Shown: piece after piece, positions 1 through 12,589 of the stretch
Numbering within the stretch: the first letter of the stretch is position 1
Layout: every line of letters begins with the position of its first letter
Assembly: GCA_038373865.1 (NCBI GenBank)
Contig: JAXGGA010003026.1
Span: 46,183-110,182, forward strand
Origin: Uloborus plumipes
Lineage: Eukaryota; Arthropoda; Arachnida; Araneae; Uloboridae
Length of the DNA: 64,000 nucleotides
Reading direction: 5' to 3'
Program-made: the position numbers and the translations under genes
Notes under the pieces: model-generated
The model's database searches: none
What the model was told of the DNA's origin: nothing
The model's input: the letters and a program-made list of their open reading frames with translations, nothing else

Positions 1-490
1 TTTCTTATAAAAATTAATTTAATCTCCAAGTATTAAACGATAACCATGAAGATTTAAAAAAAATCGAATTAAGTGAAGTTTATTTTTATTTGGAAAACAT
101 ATGGCTTTAATTTCATTAGTTTGAATATTGCTAGCTTTATGTCATATATGCTTAAAACACGCTGCCTAGCAGCAGAAAACGCTCTGACACTCTTTAAAAG
201 TGTCTTCCTTAGAACAATAGTGATACTGATACATTTGCAGAAACTTCACCCATTGACCTGGTGTAGAAATGTCGATAAAGAGAAAGAGAGTGATCCAACA
301 ACCCTTGTTATAGAATGCTGAAAAGGTCGACAGCAATTCCCAATGACCCAACAGTATTTTTAAGTAACAATTTATCAGCTCTTATTAATAATTATATTTA
401 AAATGTATTATAATTAATGAATAAAAGCTCTATTTTTAGAAAGACAGGTTCATTTTCCATTTCAATTACTATATGGTGAATACTGGTGGG
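1..490. other. AT-rich sequence, nothing recognised
   Basis: Short ORFs (under 85 codons) on both strands carry no recognisable motif and no convincing splice-site pair. No repeat ends were seen. Confidence 0.4.
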
Positions 491-514
491 GTACCCCACA
501 TACCTGTGGGGTAC
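491..514. repeat. Perfect short hairpin
   Basis: GTACCCCACA, a 4-base loop, then TGTGGGGTAC: a perfect 10-bp stem. It is embedded in a GC-richer patch (about 485-600) that stands out from the AT-rich surroundings. It could be a transposon terminus or sub-terminal hairpin; no partner was found nearby. Confidence 0.6.
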
Positions 515-1017
515 TGGAGTAGGGGTGATTCAACTCTTGGTATGGATCGAAAGCGTTGTAATAGGAGAATCGTTAATTGTTCTGATGTCCAGAGTGGGAC
601 CTTCCCCAAAATTCAAACTTCACCGCGTGGTAATCCAAAGTCATAATGCCAACAGATAGGTGGTGGATAGGTAGTGTAGCATAGAAGTACAATACACTTG
701 AAGTAGATTTTAAATGATTTAATTATTTGTTTGTTCTTCGAAAAGTTCGTATTTGGCTTCTTTGCTAATTTTCTAACTCAATCTTGAATATTAAAAGTCA
801 GATTTGAATATGTAAATGAATGAATACAAAATAAGATATGGGTGATTCAACAAAAAATGGGCAAATTTGTGTTCCATACTGATTGCACTTTTTGTTTTTA
901 ATTTAATAAAAAACTATTTTAGGAATATTTTTATGCGTCTTTTGTTCTATAATTTTCGTTATCAACAATGTCAATATTTAATTATTATTCATTTTAAAAA
1001 AAGGCTATTCGATTGAA

Positions 1018-1775
1018 ATGTCATCCACATGCCCTGTCCCATAGGTGCATTTTTCACAATCAATGGAATATAGATGTTTAAAAAAAAGGTGATTTTTTTT
1101 TCAAGAGTTTTTTATTTATAAATATGAATGTGTGCAAGATGTAAATCACAAAAAAAGCAAAATAATATGAAAATAATATCTCTAAAAGTTAATATAAACT
1201 TTGTCCCAGCGATTATCAGTCATCCACATGTCTAAAAAGTATAGATATTTTTCTCTGAAATGTTTTATTTCAAAATCTGGCAACACATCTTAAAATAAAG
1301 CATGGAACTTTGTTATTCCTGGCTGAGGACTAATTTTGCTGTTCTGCAATTACTTTTTGAAAAAAAGCAAGCTAAACTCAACTTTCAAGGCAAGTGTTTT
1401 TTATCTTTGTCATTAACATGCCCCACAGAATGCATGTAAAATGTACATGTAAATAAATTTGATAATGAATAATCCTAAGGCTTACATTTGTGGGTTCTAA
1501 TTCGAAGTGAAGCCGAAAAATATTCAGATATGACTTTTGGAGAACACAATTACTTGTGATTTGTCATTCACATGCCCTTTTTCTATTGTCATTCACATGC
1601 CCCAATATAAGACACGTGGATGAATCAAAAGCCAAACTATGACAGTATAATGTTTAAAAATTATGTCTAACAGTTTACTGATTAAAAAATTTCATTAATA
1701 TACCTATTGTGTTTGTGTTATTCACATACTTACTGTGTTATATTCACATACCCATTGTATCATCCAAATGTCCTT
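1018..1775 (+). repeat. Interspersed short motif array, TCATYCACATGCCC-like
   Basis: About eight variants of a 14-bp motif (consensus near TCATTCACATGCCC) occur between 1018 and 1775, at roughly 1020, 1218, 1409, 1563, 1588, 1720, 1741 and 1761. Spacing is irregular, so this is not a simple tandem satellite. The array ends where element A starts at 1779. Confidence 0.6.
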
Positions 1776-1778
1776 TTT

Positions 1779-3604
1779 AGCCTACTTTCCCGTTAAAAAT
1801 AGAAGAAAGACGAAAAAAGCATTAAAAGTAGCTTAATGCATCTAAAAAATATCGCCAAGTCCAAAAAATATCGCCAAGTTAAAAAAATAAAGAGGTAAAA
1901 TGAATATCGAAAAATTAAAAATTTGAAAGTAGGGTATTGAGATGGGGAATTTGTGTGTCTGTCTGTCGGTCGGTCTGTCTGTCGGTCTGTCTGTCCCCCC
2001 CTAATAACTTTTGAATGAACATTCCGATTTGGACAAACTTTTTTTTGTTGGAAAGATCTCGGCGAGAACAGCTCATTCCCATATTTGATTTTTTGATTTG
2101 AACAATTTTTGGTTCAACTTTGAGCAGTTCAAACAACCGGTCCCGCGATACTAACTTTTGAATGAACAGTCCGATTTGAACAAACTTTTTTTTGTTTGAA
2201 AGATCTTTTCAAGGATACTTCATTCCCGTATCTACATTTTCGATTTGAACATTTTTTCGTTCAACATTGAACCGTTCAAAGCAAGCTGTCACCCCTAATA
2301 ACTTTTGAGTGAACAGTCCGATTTAAACAATTTTTTTTTTCGAAGCATCTCGGCAAGGATACTTTATTAGCGTGTTTAAATTTTAAATTTGAAAATTTTT
2401 GGTTCAACATTGAATCGTTCAAGCAACCTTTCCCCACCTAATATTTTTTAAGTCAACCGTCCGAATTGAATAAACTTTTTTTTTGTTCGAAAGATCTTAT
2501 CAAGAATACTTCATTCCCGTATCTACATTTTCGATTTGAACGATTTTTCATTCAACATTGAACCGTTCAAACAAGCTCTCACCCCTAATTACTTTTGAGT
2601 GAACAGTCCGATTTAAACAAACTTTTTTTTGTTCGAAAGATCTCGGCACGGATACTTCATTACCGTATTTAAATTTTCAATCTGAACATTTTTTCGTTCA
2701 ACATTGAACCGTTAAAGCAACCTTTCTCCACCTAATAATTTTTAAGTGAACCGTCTGAATTGAATAAACTTTTTTGTTCGAAAAATCTCGGAGAGACTCA
2801 TTCCCATATTTCACTTTTCAATTTGAACCATTTTTCGTTCAATGATGAACCGTTCAGAAAATTTTTTAACATGAGCGCCTACTGGGAAATTTAAATTGAA
2901 TGTTGATTCTGAACTTAAAGGCAGATTTCCTTCAAACTAACTTTGTAAGAAAACGGTTTTGATAAAAAATGTATGTTAAGTACTTTTCTGAAAAATCTTC
3001 TGTGAGGGCTCTGATTCCGACTCCGACTCCGCAAACATGGCGGAAATGCAGGCTCAGAAAAAAATGACTGACTGGGCAGACGATTTTTTGTTTATTTATT
3101 CATTTTTTGTTTAATTAATTATTATTGTTTTTATTTATTTATTTATTTTTTGGCAGACGATATTTTTTTTTTTTTTGATTACAAAAATTGTTCATTCACT
3201 AGAGCATTTTATTTTTTATTCATGTTTAACAACTGGCAACGGATTAAAAATAAAATTCGAGACATTTTATTAACGAACGGGTTTTTTTTTCTTTCTTTGA
3301 TAAAATGTGTTTTGATGTTCTTTGTACTTTTATTTTATTTATTATTTTTTTTCTTTTGAAAACGATTGTGAAATTTTTCTACGGAAGAACTATAACAGTT
3401 ACATTCTTTAAAAGGTGTGACAAAACTTTATTTACTCGTTTATTTACTTTTTACGTGTTCATTTTATCTGATGAGAGGGGTATAAAGGTATGTTTGACAT
3501 AATTTTCAGTTTCAGATATTCAAGAGAATATTGATTAGATGCTAGAATGCCGATGTCGATGTACGGGAAAGTAGGCTCGTTTAGTTCTTGACAGAACTTC
3601 TTGT
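1779..3604. mobile_element. Non-autonomous TIR element A with internal ~145-bp tandem units
   Basis: The left end carries AGCCTACTTTCCCGT (1779-1793) and the right part its exact reverse complement ACGGGAAAGTAGGCT (3563-3577); a shared tail runs to about 3604. Inside are a GTCT/GTCG microsatellite (about 1957-1997) and five to six degenerate ~145-bp tandem units (about 2003-2860), each with ACTTTTGARTGAACR, TCCGATTTGAAC, a T-run, GAAAGATCT, and TTCAACNTTGAACCGTTCAA. A second copy lies at 25186-26880 in the same orientation. No transposase is recognisable, so it is probably mobilised in trans. Family unknown. Confidence 0.75.
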
Positions 3605-4967
3605 TATTATTCACGTATGCCTTCAAAAAAATAAAAATCCAAAAATACAATAAAATACAAGCATTTAAGCTCTGCTGATATTCTATTTTAATTATGTAAC
3701 TTATCAAGTGCTTTGCTGATTTTTTTTTTTTTCAGATTTTTAATTTTAAATTAATTTTTTGAAATATACATGTTAGAAATATTCCCATTTTTGTAGAATC
3801 ACCCATATATGCTTTTGAATTAATACAATTACTTTTAACAATATGCTATATTTCTTCACATATCAATTACTCGGTTGACTTGAAATTCTACTTTGTATTA
3901 ACGTAATCAACATATATGTGAAATTTTCGCATTTTAAATTTACCAACACTAAAATGCATTTGGCTGAAACTCATCCAGAATGTAAATAGAAAAAGAGAGA
4001 ATTTTCATTTTGTAGAACTACTTCAAAATCAATTATGTTAGCTGATTTTATATATTTAAAAAGCATTTTCCTAGAAATGAGCTTAAGCCCAAGCAAACTT
4101 TTGCAAATGTAATTACGGAAACTAGTAACCTGATAAGATAAAGTTTGACAATCATATAAAATAAATTTTGGTAAATTACAATAATTCTTAGAAACTTCCC
4201 CTTTTAATTTAAGAGTTAAGAAAAGGGAAAGCATTAAGGGAAAGAGTAAATCAATCATTTTGACTAGAGAATTAATAAATCTACTTTCTCGGCTTTCCTT
4301 TTCACGTCAGAAAAGGGAAATACTTACCACAAATGCCATCTAATGCTGTTATCAGTGATAAATGAGCAAAGCTGAGAGCGAAAATCAGTTGAAACTTTCT
4401 TTCTTTCTGCATTTCGTTGAAGCTACGTTAGCGAACAACTGTCGGATGCCTTTTGCAGAAATGTACTTTTGTCGTCAAATAAGGACCAAAACATTTTTTA
4501 ATACATTCTGGGAAAGATCTTTTCACCTAAATCAAGCTAAGCAAAGTAAGTTTTATAGCGAACTTGTTGTTTAAGTCCAGAAGTTTTTCCTGATAGTTGA
4601 ACTTTACGGGATTTATGACTATAAGGAATTGGGTGATAGAAAAATAACGTCAAAGACTGACTCGAAATGGAACAACTCAACTCGTATATGTCTGGAGTTC
4701 AGTGTACTCAGAAAAAGGAGGTCATGTAGTGTTCATTACATCATCATCTTCAATTAATTAAGCAGAGAGCGTTTGATAGAGAACTTGTAGTCCAAGTCAA
4801 GAATTTTTTTTTTGTTTAAGCAGAACTATACGGCATTTGCGACTGTTAAGAATGGAACAATAAAATAACGATCAAGACTAACTTATGACAGAAAAACTGC
4901 TGGGATGGAATTCATTGGTATTTTCCTTATTACATAGAACTTGATTTATTATCTTTCTTGGTACATC
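3605..4967. other. AT-rich interval, nothing recognised
   Basis: Short ORFs on both strands (95 codons at 4258-3971 minus, 70 codons at 4362-4574 plus) lack motifs. Two loosely similar blocks at about 4550-4640 and 4775-4865 share phrases such as GAACTTGTTGTYYAAGTCMAG, which suggests an old local duplication. Confidence 0.4.
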
Positions 4968-4971
4968 TTAA

Positions 4972-6984
4972 CCCATTAATGCCTAGCGTCCCTTTTTAGG
5001 GACGGTCCAAAAAGGGTCTGAATTTCCCCAAAATGAACATTTCAACCAAATAATAGTGTTAAATTAGTAAAAAAAGTTTTCAAACTTATTCCCAGCTTCC
5101 CAGTTTATGTTAATTGCTGATTTTATTTCTTCTTATAAAATGTCTTTTCAAATATTATATCGTAGGCAGAAAAAAAAATTTAGCAAAAAAACCATGTACC
5201 CTCTGAGGTCTAGTGTAACTTTTAAGGGACGATTTCTCCTTCTTTAATAAAAAAAAAAATATTTTTTACATAATATTTTTTTTTATTCTTTTTCCTGTCC
5301 ATTAAACACTGTTTGTAACCAGTATGAGCCAATATTTAGAAAAGTGCCAATTTGAAGTTGGAGTTTTCTGAAAAAAAATTTTTTTGCAGAAAAAAACTAA
5401 TATTGGATTTTAAGTCTAAATTGGGTCTAAATGCAAGAAAATAAAAGGGAGGAGGTCAAGGAAGTTATTTACCCCCTCCTTAGATTACTCACTTTTAAGC
5501 CGTTACAGATCTGATGAATGTTACAGATCTGATGTTAATATGAGTTACATATTTGAGTTTATGCTTTCAGTCTTCGTTAACATCTCTAAATATGATATAT
5601 GATATCATTTCCTTGCATTTTTAACATAGAATTAAGATAATTATATTAAAATATATATATTAGGCTAAAAATCTAATTTCATTATAAAAAAGCATTTCTT
5701 GGAAATAAAAATGAGCGATAAGGTTTTTAGATAAAATAAATTATGAGATTACCAAATCCAAGCTAATAAAACATTTGTTTTGTTTTGAAAAAACACACAA
5801 CTTCAACTTTTTCAACACACATTTCTGTTGCTTGCTTTTCTTTAAATAGTTGCAGGAAATTTAATTTCTTGATCAGAAATTCAAAGTTAGCATGCTAGTT
5901 ATTATCTAGTTATTTAGCAAAATTATGAGAAATTGAAGCACCAAAAATAAATAATAAATAAATAATAATAATTAATTAACTTAATTTCTGCAGTGTTAAT
6001 TTTTCTTATTTTACTAACTTCTATTGTTAGGTCATACAAACCACAAATGAAGCAATTGTACTAAAACTCATTGCTTTTCATTTTTTAAGAACAAAAATAG
6101 TCAATATATATGGCTAAAACCTATGATTTTTGCTTTTTATAATTCTGAAACGTGTGAGTTAGTTCTGTAACATATTCGCTGTTTTTCAACGTTACCGCTT
6201 TGACTGTTACCGATCTGACAAACTGACAAAGTTTTTTTTTTATTTCCGAGTCGATCGCACTAAACCAAAATCAAACACGTGGTTTTTTCACTTGTAATAA
6301 AGGACTATACTTATTTATAAAATAATTTTTAAAATAATAAAAACTGCGCATTTTAGAGCGTGTTACCGATCTGATGACTCAAATGACACACATTTTATAA
6401 AATCACTTTAAAAAATCTTACCTACAATTTTAGATGCAGAAATGCAAAATTTTAATTACGATTCGATAAAACATCCCACCAGGTACTCAGTATCACGTGG
6501 TATAGGTGCCGGACATGATTTTGGGAGCCTAAACATAGATCGGAAGTTATTGTTACCACTCTGACGGCGGAGTTTGGGACACGCTTATTTCGCATCGGCT
6601 AGAAAATCAGAAATCGATTAAAGCAAAAATGAAGTAAAATATTAACAAAGGGGTCAAAATAGAATCGTTTTTTGTGCAAGTGCGTTTTTTTGGGAAGTTA
6701 GAAAGTGCGCATGACCTGTTTGCATGCTAAGCTTTGCTACTGGGGACACGTTACCGATCTGATTTTCGATGTATAAAAACAATATTTTCTGAAGAAAAAA
6801 ATTTTTTTTCTGATGTTACTAGATGAAATGAAAGCAGAACCTTATCTTCTTTATGGGGAAAATTATTTTTTAAACTAGTTATTGAAATACTAGTGAAAAT
6901 TCACTTGGGACTCAAATTGGCACTTTTCTAAATATTAGCTCGTATATAAAATATCTTTGGAAAAAAAAGTCAGGCATTAATGGG
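4972..6984. mobile_element. piggyBac-like non-autonomous element (TTAA-flanked)
   Basis: Flanked by TTAA (4968-4971 and 6986-6989), with ends CCCATTAATGCC and GGCATTAATGGG. TTAA target duplications and CCC...GGG ends are typical of piggyBac-superfamily elements. The left ~400 bp match, in mixed orientation, the blocks making up the nested element at 30627-31653. No transposase frame is visible. The interior holds a scattered GTTACCGATCTGATG-like motif, reported separately as a finding. Confidence 0.7.
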
Positions 6985-7291
6985 TTTAATGGGTTAATAC
7001 AACTAAGCCTTTATTCAAGCTATTGGTAATACTTTCATTGGTGGTAGACAAAAAAGAAGGGACAGAAAGCTCAATGGTTTTAAAACGTTTATCTATTACC
7101 ATTTTTTATTTTTAACAAAGAAATATTTGTAACTGATTTTATTACATAAAACCAAGTGTATATACATGGGTTTTAAAATTTTTCTCTTGATTCTCTTCTT
7201 GTATAACTAACAAAACCTAGTTGCTCTTCTTATATTTTCTTTTACATGTTTTCCATGTTATCTAGAATTTTTACTTCCTTTTTCTTTAATA

Positions 7292-8001
7292 CGAGGGTTG
7301 AATGAAAAGTAATGCCTCCATTTTCATTACTTGGGTTTGGATGGGAATATTTTAATAAATCAAGAGCTTAAATAATCCTTAGAATGTGATCTTTAATTAC
7401 CAATATTCATTTTTCCACATAATCGCCAGACAATTGGATACATTTCCGCCAACAGTGAACCAGTTTTTCGAAGCCGGAAGAAGTCAACACTCTGTTTCCG
7501 CAACCACAGTCTCACATTTCTCTCAGCATCTGCATTAGAAGCATAATGATGTCCCTGTAGATCTTCTTTCATTATTGGGAACAGATGGAAGTCAGACGGT
7601 GCTAAATCTGAACTGTAGGGAGAATTCCGTATGGTGGTAAGATTCAGTCTCTGAAGTTCTGCTGTGGTGGCTACAGTCCATAGTTAGCACCGTCTGACTT
7701 CTATCTGTTCACAATAATGAAAGAAGATCTACGGAAACATCGTTATGCTTCTGATGCAGATGCTGAGAGAACTGTGAGGCTGTCGTTGCAGAAACAAAGT
7801 GCCGACTTCTTCCGTGATGGCTTCAGAAAACTGGTTCACCGTTGGCGGAAATGTATCCACTTGTCTGACGATTATGTGCAAAAATGAGTATTGGCAATTA
7901 AAGATCACATTCTAAAGATTATTTAAGCGCTTGATTGATTAAAATATTCCGATCCAAACCCTGTAATGAAGATGGGGGCATTGCTTTTCATTCAACCCTC
8001 G
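7292..8001. mobile_element. Mariner fold-back MITE with inverted transposase ends
   Basis: A 710-bp element between TA dinucleotides (7290-7291, 8002-8003). Ends are CGAGGGTTGAATGAAAAG and its near reverse complement. The arms pair over most of their length. Both arms encode, in opposite directions, the C-terminus of a mariner-type transposase. On the plus strand about 7688-7887 reads APSDFYLF, then FFRDGFRKLVHRW, then DDYVQK and a stop, matching the usual C-terminal order of mariner transposases. The left arm encodes the equivalent on the minus strand. The catalytic core is absent, so the element is non-autonomous. Confidence 0.85.
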
Positions 8002-8003
8002 TA

Positions 8004-9398
8004 TAGCTCATTTTTATATGCTTCCTGTCTTTCAACTTTCATTTTAGAAAATAGGGCGGGGGAGGGAGTTTATTTTACTTTATTTATTTATTTTAAATTC
8101 AATTTATTCTAGGCTCTTATTAGACATGATTTTTTAATATTTTTACTTCCTTTTTTTTCTTCACCTCTCTATGCTCCCTTATCATTTTTAACATAAAATT
8201 GGTTGCTGTTGGTCAATGTACATGTCGAAACCACGGCGGGGTAATGAGATCTCCAATTACGGAGAATATTTTAGTCCACAACCCCCTCCCTACATACACA
8301 TTTTGTAAATAATCAACATTCGTTAACGTTGACTTACATCTTGATTCAAACAACAATTAATATGTGTTTCCAAATTTGGCAGAAAAAATAAAGTCTTAAA
8401 GACCTACGTGCAGAACAATATAAGAAATATCGCAACGTAAATCTGTACAAAATTGCAGATAACAGCATACACGTGTTTTTAGGTTACAAGGAATCCCATT
8501 TTCATTGCAAAAGAAGAATTAGAATAGATGAAAAGACTTCTGTGCGGTCGATGTTTTTTTCTAACATCGATGCTCTATTGATACTAATGTTCGTTAAGTG
8601 AACCAAACATACTTTTTAACGTGAATATATTAAAAGTTACTTGAATAAAGCTTTTTAATTAATTAGTTATTGGAACATCTATCACATATAAAATTCTTTT
8701 TAAATATTATTAGATGTCTGTACTAGTAGATGTTGAGTAGACTAACTACTGAATGAACACTTATGCACAATTTCATTTTCAAAAATTCATAGCATCATTA
8801 AAATATGTGGCATTTCCCACATGATAGTAAAATTATTTTGTATGATTTATGTAATAATGTTAAAAAAATGAGGACGCTTTTATGATGCTGCAACAGGTTT
8901 TTTGGGGAGAATAAAAAAAAATGCTTAGGATCAGTAAAAAAACAGCCTGACTAGAGGAAAAAGTAGTAATTTCTTGTCGTTTTCTTTCTGAAAAAGTAAA
9001 GAAAGAAGTGCCTACTGAGATAAAAAAATGTTTTAAAATTTATTTTTCATAAAAATTACGAAGTGTTCGTTCAACGGTCTACTCTATATAGCAGAAAAGT
9101 TAACAATATTTTCTTTCAACATAATGTGAATTCGAGTATTGAGTGTTACTGAAATTACTAAAGATCAATGTTTTGGGATCAATATATCAGTATCATTGAT
9201 GTGTTAACTCTGAACATTTTTTTTGATCAGTTTCGTACTACTAACTGGCAGTAAAATTAAGTATGTCTTTGTTTTTATTAAAAGAAACGTATTATAATTA
9301 TTTTTTTTTTATCTTCTCGGAGGTAAATGCTAAATCGTTTAGAAAACAAGACTTACATGTTCGGTGTTGCCAATTTCTCTTTTAACTGAAATCACCAA
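8004..9398. other. AT-rich interval, nothing recognised
   Basis: No coding exon, tRNA or repeat boundary could be supported. A GC-richer patch near 8215-8290 is not explained. Confidence 0.35.
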
Positions 9399-9818
9399 CT
9401 AAAGAAAGTTCCATTCATTAAAAAGGTAGAGCTTAGTACTAAACAACGTGGAATCGGATGTAAGAATTTCTGCCCCTTTTCCTTTAATCACGGCCATTTT
9501 GAGTTTCCAATCAACCGCTAACAAGTTTACAAAGCTTTGAAACAATGGAGCAATGCTTTTACACATTAAAGAAGGCCTTGTGTAGTGGGAAGATAAGTTC
9601 TGGCTCAAGCGTAAAGCAATAAAAGTAAACACCATCGCTGTAATTAAACCTTTTTCTTTTTTCCCCATTTTTTTTAGTAGCATGTTTCTAACAGCAGAAA
9701 AAAATCTTAATATGATAAATTCTAACGATCTGTCCATCAAACAGTGGTTTTCCAAATAATATGCAAACGTAAAATTTTCATGATTTTTTTTTTCACGATC
9801 TATAACATTATCACACAA
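9399..9818 (-). CDS. Unrecognised 139-codon open frame
   Basis: I do not recognise this product. The frame runs 139 codons with an ATG at 9818, long for DNA this AT-rich. The N-terminal third is charged (EKKNHENF). A hydrophobic stretch follows a KKMGKKEKG segment (about residues 50-75). The rest contains two cysteines or fewer and no motif I can assign. No clear splice acceptor or donor marks it as an exon, and the complementary strand looks repeat-like. It may be a fragment of an old element rather than a gene. Low confidence that it is expressed. Confidence 0.15.
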   Translation of the reverse strand: MCDNVIDREKKNHENFTFAYYLENHCLMDRSLEFIILRFFSAVRNMLLKKMGKKEKGLITAMVFTFIALRLSQNLSSHYTRPSLMCKSIAPLFQSFVNLLAVDWKLKMAVIKGKGAEILTSDSTLFSTKLYLFNEWNFL

Positions 9819-10068
9819 TTGAACAAAAATCTAATCTCCCTTTTTTCGTTAAATTTATCATTCATATAGACAAAAAATGCACGCTTTTCGGTGGAAGCAG
9901 AATTTCATAACTACTTAATTTGCATTCCATTCTGTTTGTTTATTTTAACCAGGACTGCGTATTGGTTACTAATCATTTGCAGACCAAATTTCCCGAAACT
10001 GGCGATCATTCGTTCATGTGCCACCACTATCGGCGAAGGCCACTCCCACAAGGCTTTTAACTCGAAAG

Positions 10069-10198
10069 TTCCCCACTAGATGGAGGCACCAGGGCTTTGT
10101 TCGATGCGATACTGCACTAGGATTTTAATTTTAACAAGAGATACTCCATGCCAAATGAGCACTCGAAGGATCTTTTACATGCCGCATAATCATGTGAC
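10069..10198 (+). repeat. Inverted repeat, left copy
   Basis: About 130 bp pairs with the reverse complement of 11520-11651 at roughly 85% identity by eye. Both contain CCCCACTAGATGGA, TGCACTAGGA, and CGAAGGATCTTTTACATGCC. The spacer is about 1.3 kb. This is either a dispersed repeat present in both orientations or the arms of one larger element. Confidence 0.7.
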
Positions 10199-11519
10199 AT
10201 GAACAGTTTATATGCTGCATCAAGAAAATCTACCGACTAGAGCCAAGTTTGATCTTACACCCATGAGTGTTAGAGGTCAACGTATCAACCAATACAATAC
10301 TCTGTTGGCAGTTTTTGTATTCTTTTGAGAGTTTTTTGGAACTGTTGTACTAATGAGATGATAATGGTTCTAAATGCTTGATAATCAGTAATTTAATATT
10401 GATCTATTTTAACAGGGGATCATTATACCATAGCTATACAGCTGACGTATCACAAAAAATTTCATAATACTTTTTGAAGAAATGATTTTTATATAATAAA
10501 ACCGTGATAAGATGGCACCTGTCAATCAAATGAAAATAGACAATTCTGAAAAAAGGAGAAGTCAAGTGCCACCTCTTCAAAGCTAACCTTTACCTTTAGG
10601 TAGAATGTCATATTCTGGAATATGGAGCCACCTCCTGATACTAATTACTTCTTCACTTTCTTAACAGTAATTGATTTATAATTATTTTGAAAATTGCAAG
10701 TTTTAACTAACGCTTCGTTTCACTTCAGAGTCCTCTGCACCTATCACAGCACGTTGCTTAGGTTTTAACTAACAACTACATCATAAAAGCATTTATTATG
10801 TTGTTACTAGGATTACATTTTTTTTCATGGACAATTTTCGAAAGATTGAATCTTGCAAAAAATGTCAAAGAGGATACAGACTCAGAGACCTTATACTGAA
10901 TATTTTCATTGCTGCACAGATTCTGTCAAGCAGTTTGAAGACTTTTGTAGGAAATAAATTTTTCTCTCCCTCATTCTCTGAGAACAAATTTCGCTGAAGC
11001 TAATTGGATTGCGACACACTTGCCAAAAAAGACAAAAAATCCCCTCTTTCTGATGAAACCTTGGCATCTTTGATGGATAATTAAAAACTTCAATTAGCGG
11101 AAGAACTCAATTAGTAAAGGGCATTACCCAACTTGTTTCCTGTAATTAGAAAACTTGTATCGAAAGTGCTAAGTGCTCATCAAACTTCTATTCATATGGT
11201 AAGTTCTAAACATTGAGCAAAGCATGGTGAAATAGTTTTAAACCTTAAAGAGCATTTTGACGTCGCAACCACATTGAACAAATTGTTTAAAAAGCAAAGA
11301 AAAAAAAAACATTTAAAATTTTCTGAATCATTTCTTAACGTCTGACAACATGGTTGTTGCTTCGGCTTTAGACAGGTGATAAGCAAGTAGAAAATCACTC
11401 TTTATTCTTTAGTTTGAAGCTAATTAGTTTTACATACATAGAGGACTGCGTACCTGGTGCCTCTCCTTCGAACAAACACAAGAAATATTTCACTGATGCA
11501 GAAAATCGACAGCGTCCGT
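10199..11519. other. Spacer between inverted repeats
   Basis: At 10505-10565 there is a ~60-bp block resembling the outer parts of an insertion inside the MITE at 58505-59705 (phrases CTGTCAATCAAATGA and GACAATTCTGAAAAAAGGAG), so it looks like a deletion derivative of that repeat. Nothing else is recognisable; a 68-codon minus-strand frame at 11398-11192 has no motif. Confidence 0.4.
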
Positions 11520-11651
11520 GTCGTATGATTATGCGGCATGTAAAAGATCCTTCGAGTACTCGTTTGACATTGAGTGTCTCTTGTCAAAATTGAATTCCTA
11601 GTGCAGTTTCGCATCGAATAGAGCCCAGGTGCTTCCATCTAGTGGGGAAAC
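11520..11651 (-). repeat. Inverted repeat, right copy
   Basis: Reverse-complement partner of 10069-10198; see that entry for shared phrases. Confidence 0.7.
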
Positions 11652-12286
11652 TCGGCGTCAAAATTTTCGTGGTAATGGCATCCCGCCGAAACCCAGCCCC
11701 ATTAAAAGAAAAGATTTCACGGTTTACACATAGTACAAGTAGCTATATAGTGTAGGATAGAGTTTGCAGCACTGATACTTTACATACCTTACCACCGAGA
11801 GCACTCACGGTGCGTTTATAGAGACTCAAATTTGTTGCTGTTTATTAATAATTGTTTTCTGTATTAACCAGCAAACCAAACGAATAGTGTAATAATGAAA
11901 TAAGTGTAAGTATCAACGAAATGAACATCCTGAGACACATAAAAGTGTGAGGAAGGTATTCCAGGTTTGAAAGGTAATGATTTACTGCAAATTATTAAAG
12001 CATACATTACATCTAAAAGCAACGAATATAAAATAAATCGTCCCTTCTTGAAACTTCATTACGTAAGTTGTGCACTCAGTTTGCCATTTCAGAAAGTTCA
12101 CCACAAAAGGCAGCCGAAGGCTTTTAAAAGCTTTTCCCATACATTTGCATTGTGCTGGCCTTGTTCTCAGAGGTTCCCTCACACTCCCCATTAGTCTCAC
12201 AAAACCATTGAAAGACGAAAGACGACTTTTTCTGCCAAACCAAGTTGCAATACCAGGAGTCTCTGGATTGGAATCTTCAGCAGTAA
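11652..12286. other. No gene recognised
   Basis: Overlapping short frames exist on both strands at 11967-12330, with moderately balanced composition but no recognisable domain. They abut the inverted-repeat arm beginning near 12287 and may be part of the same repetitive unit. Confidence 0.3.
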
Positions 12287-12526
12287 TTAAAAGCAAGAAT
12301 CTGAGAGAGTGTCACGCCTGTGATTCATGACCTCTCAGATTTTCTCCCAAAAATTAACAAATGTTTATTATCTTATTGAAAGACCAAATCCAGAATGTTT
12401 TTCTCTAAAGTTCAGTTGTTTAGTTTTTATGGACCCCTAAAGATGAACGTGCGGCATAAAAAATTTAAGTTGCCGTGAGCCAAAACTCTTACCAGGAACT
12501 GTTTAACTCCAATTTTCTTTTTGTAT
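12287..12526 (+). repeat. Long inverted-repeat arm, left of the BEL element
   Basis: 240 bp that pair with the reverse complement of 16725-16985. Shared phrases include CTGAGAGAGTGTCACGCCTG, CAGAATGTTTT, CTCTTACCAGGAACTG and TAACTCCAATTTTCTTTTTG. The partner carries an extra ~19 bp. The two arms enclose the BEL/Pao element. Confidence 0.85.
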
Positions 12527-12589
12527 CTCTACTCTCTACTAATAATAAAGCTGAAGGTGGGTCTGTCTTTCTTTCTTTCTTTCTGTCTG
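12527..12589 (+). repeat. Helitron-like 5' end fragment with CTTT microsatellite
   Basis: TCTCTACTAATAATAAAGC followed by a GTCT/CTTT-rich tract resembles the 5' termini of arthropod Helitrons, which start with TC and then a CTACTAATA-type sequence. The 5' LTR of the BEL element starts directly after it. No matching 3' CTRR end was identified. Confidence 0.35.
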
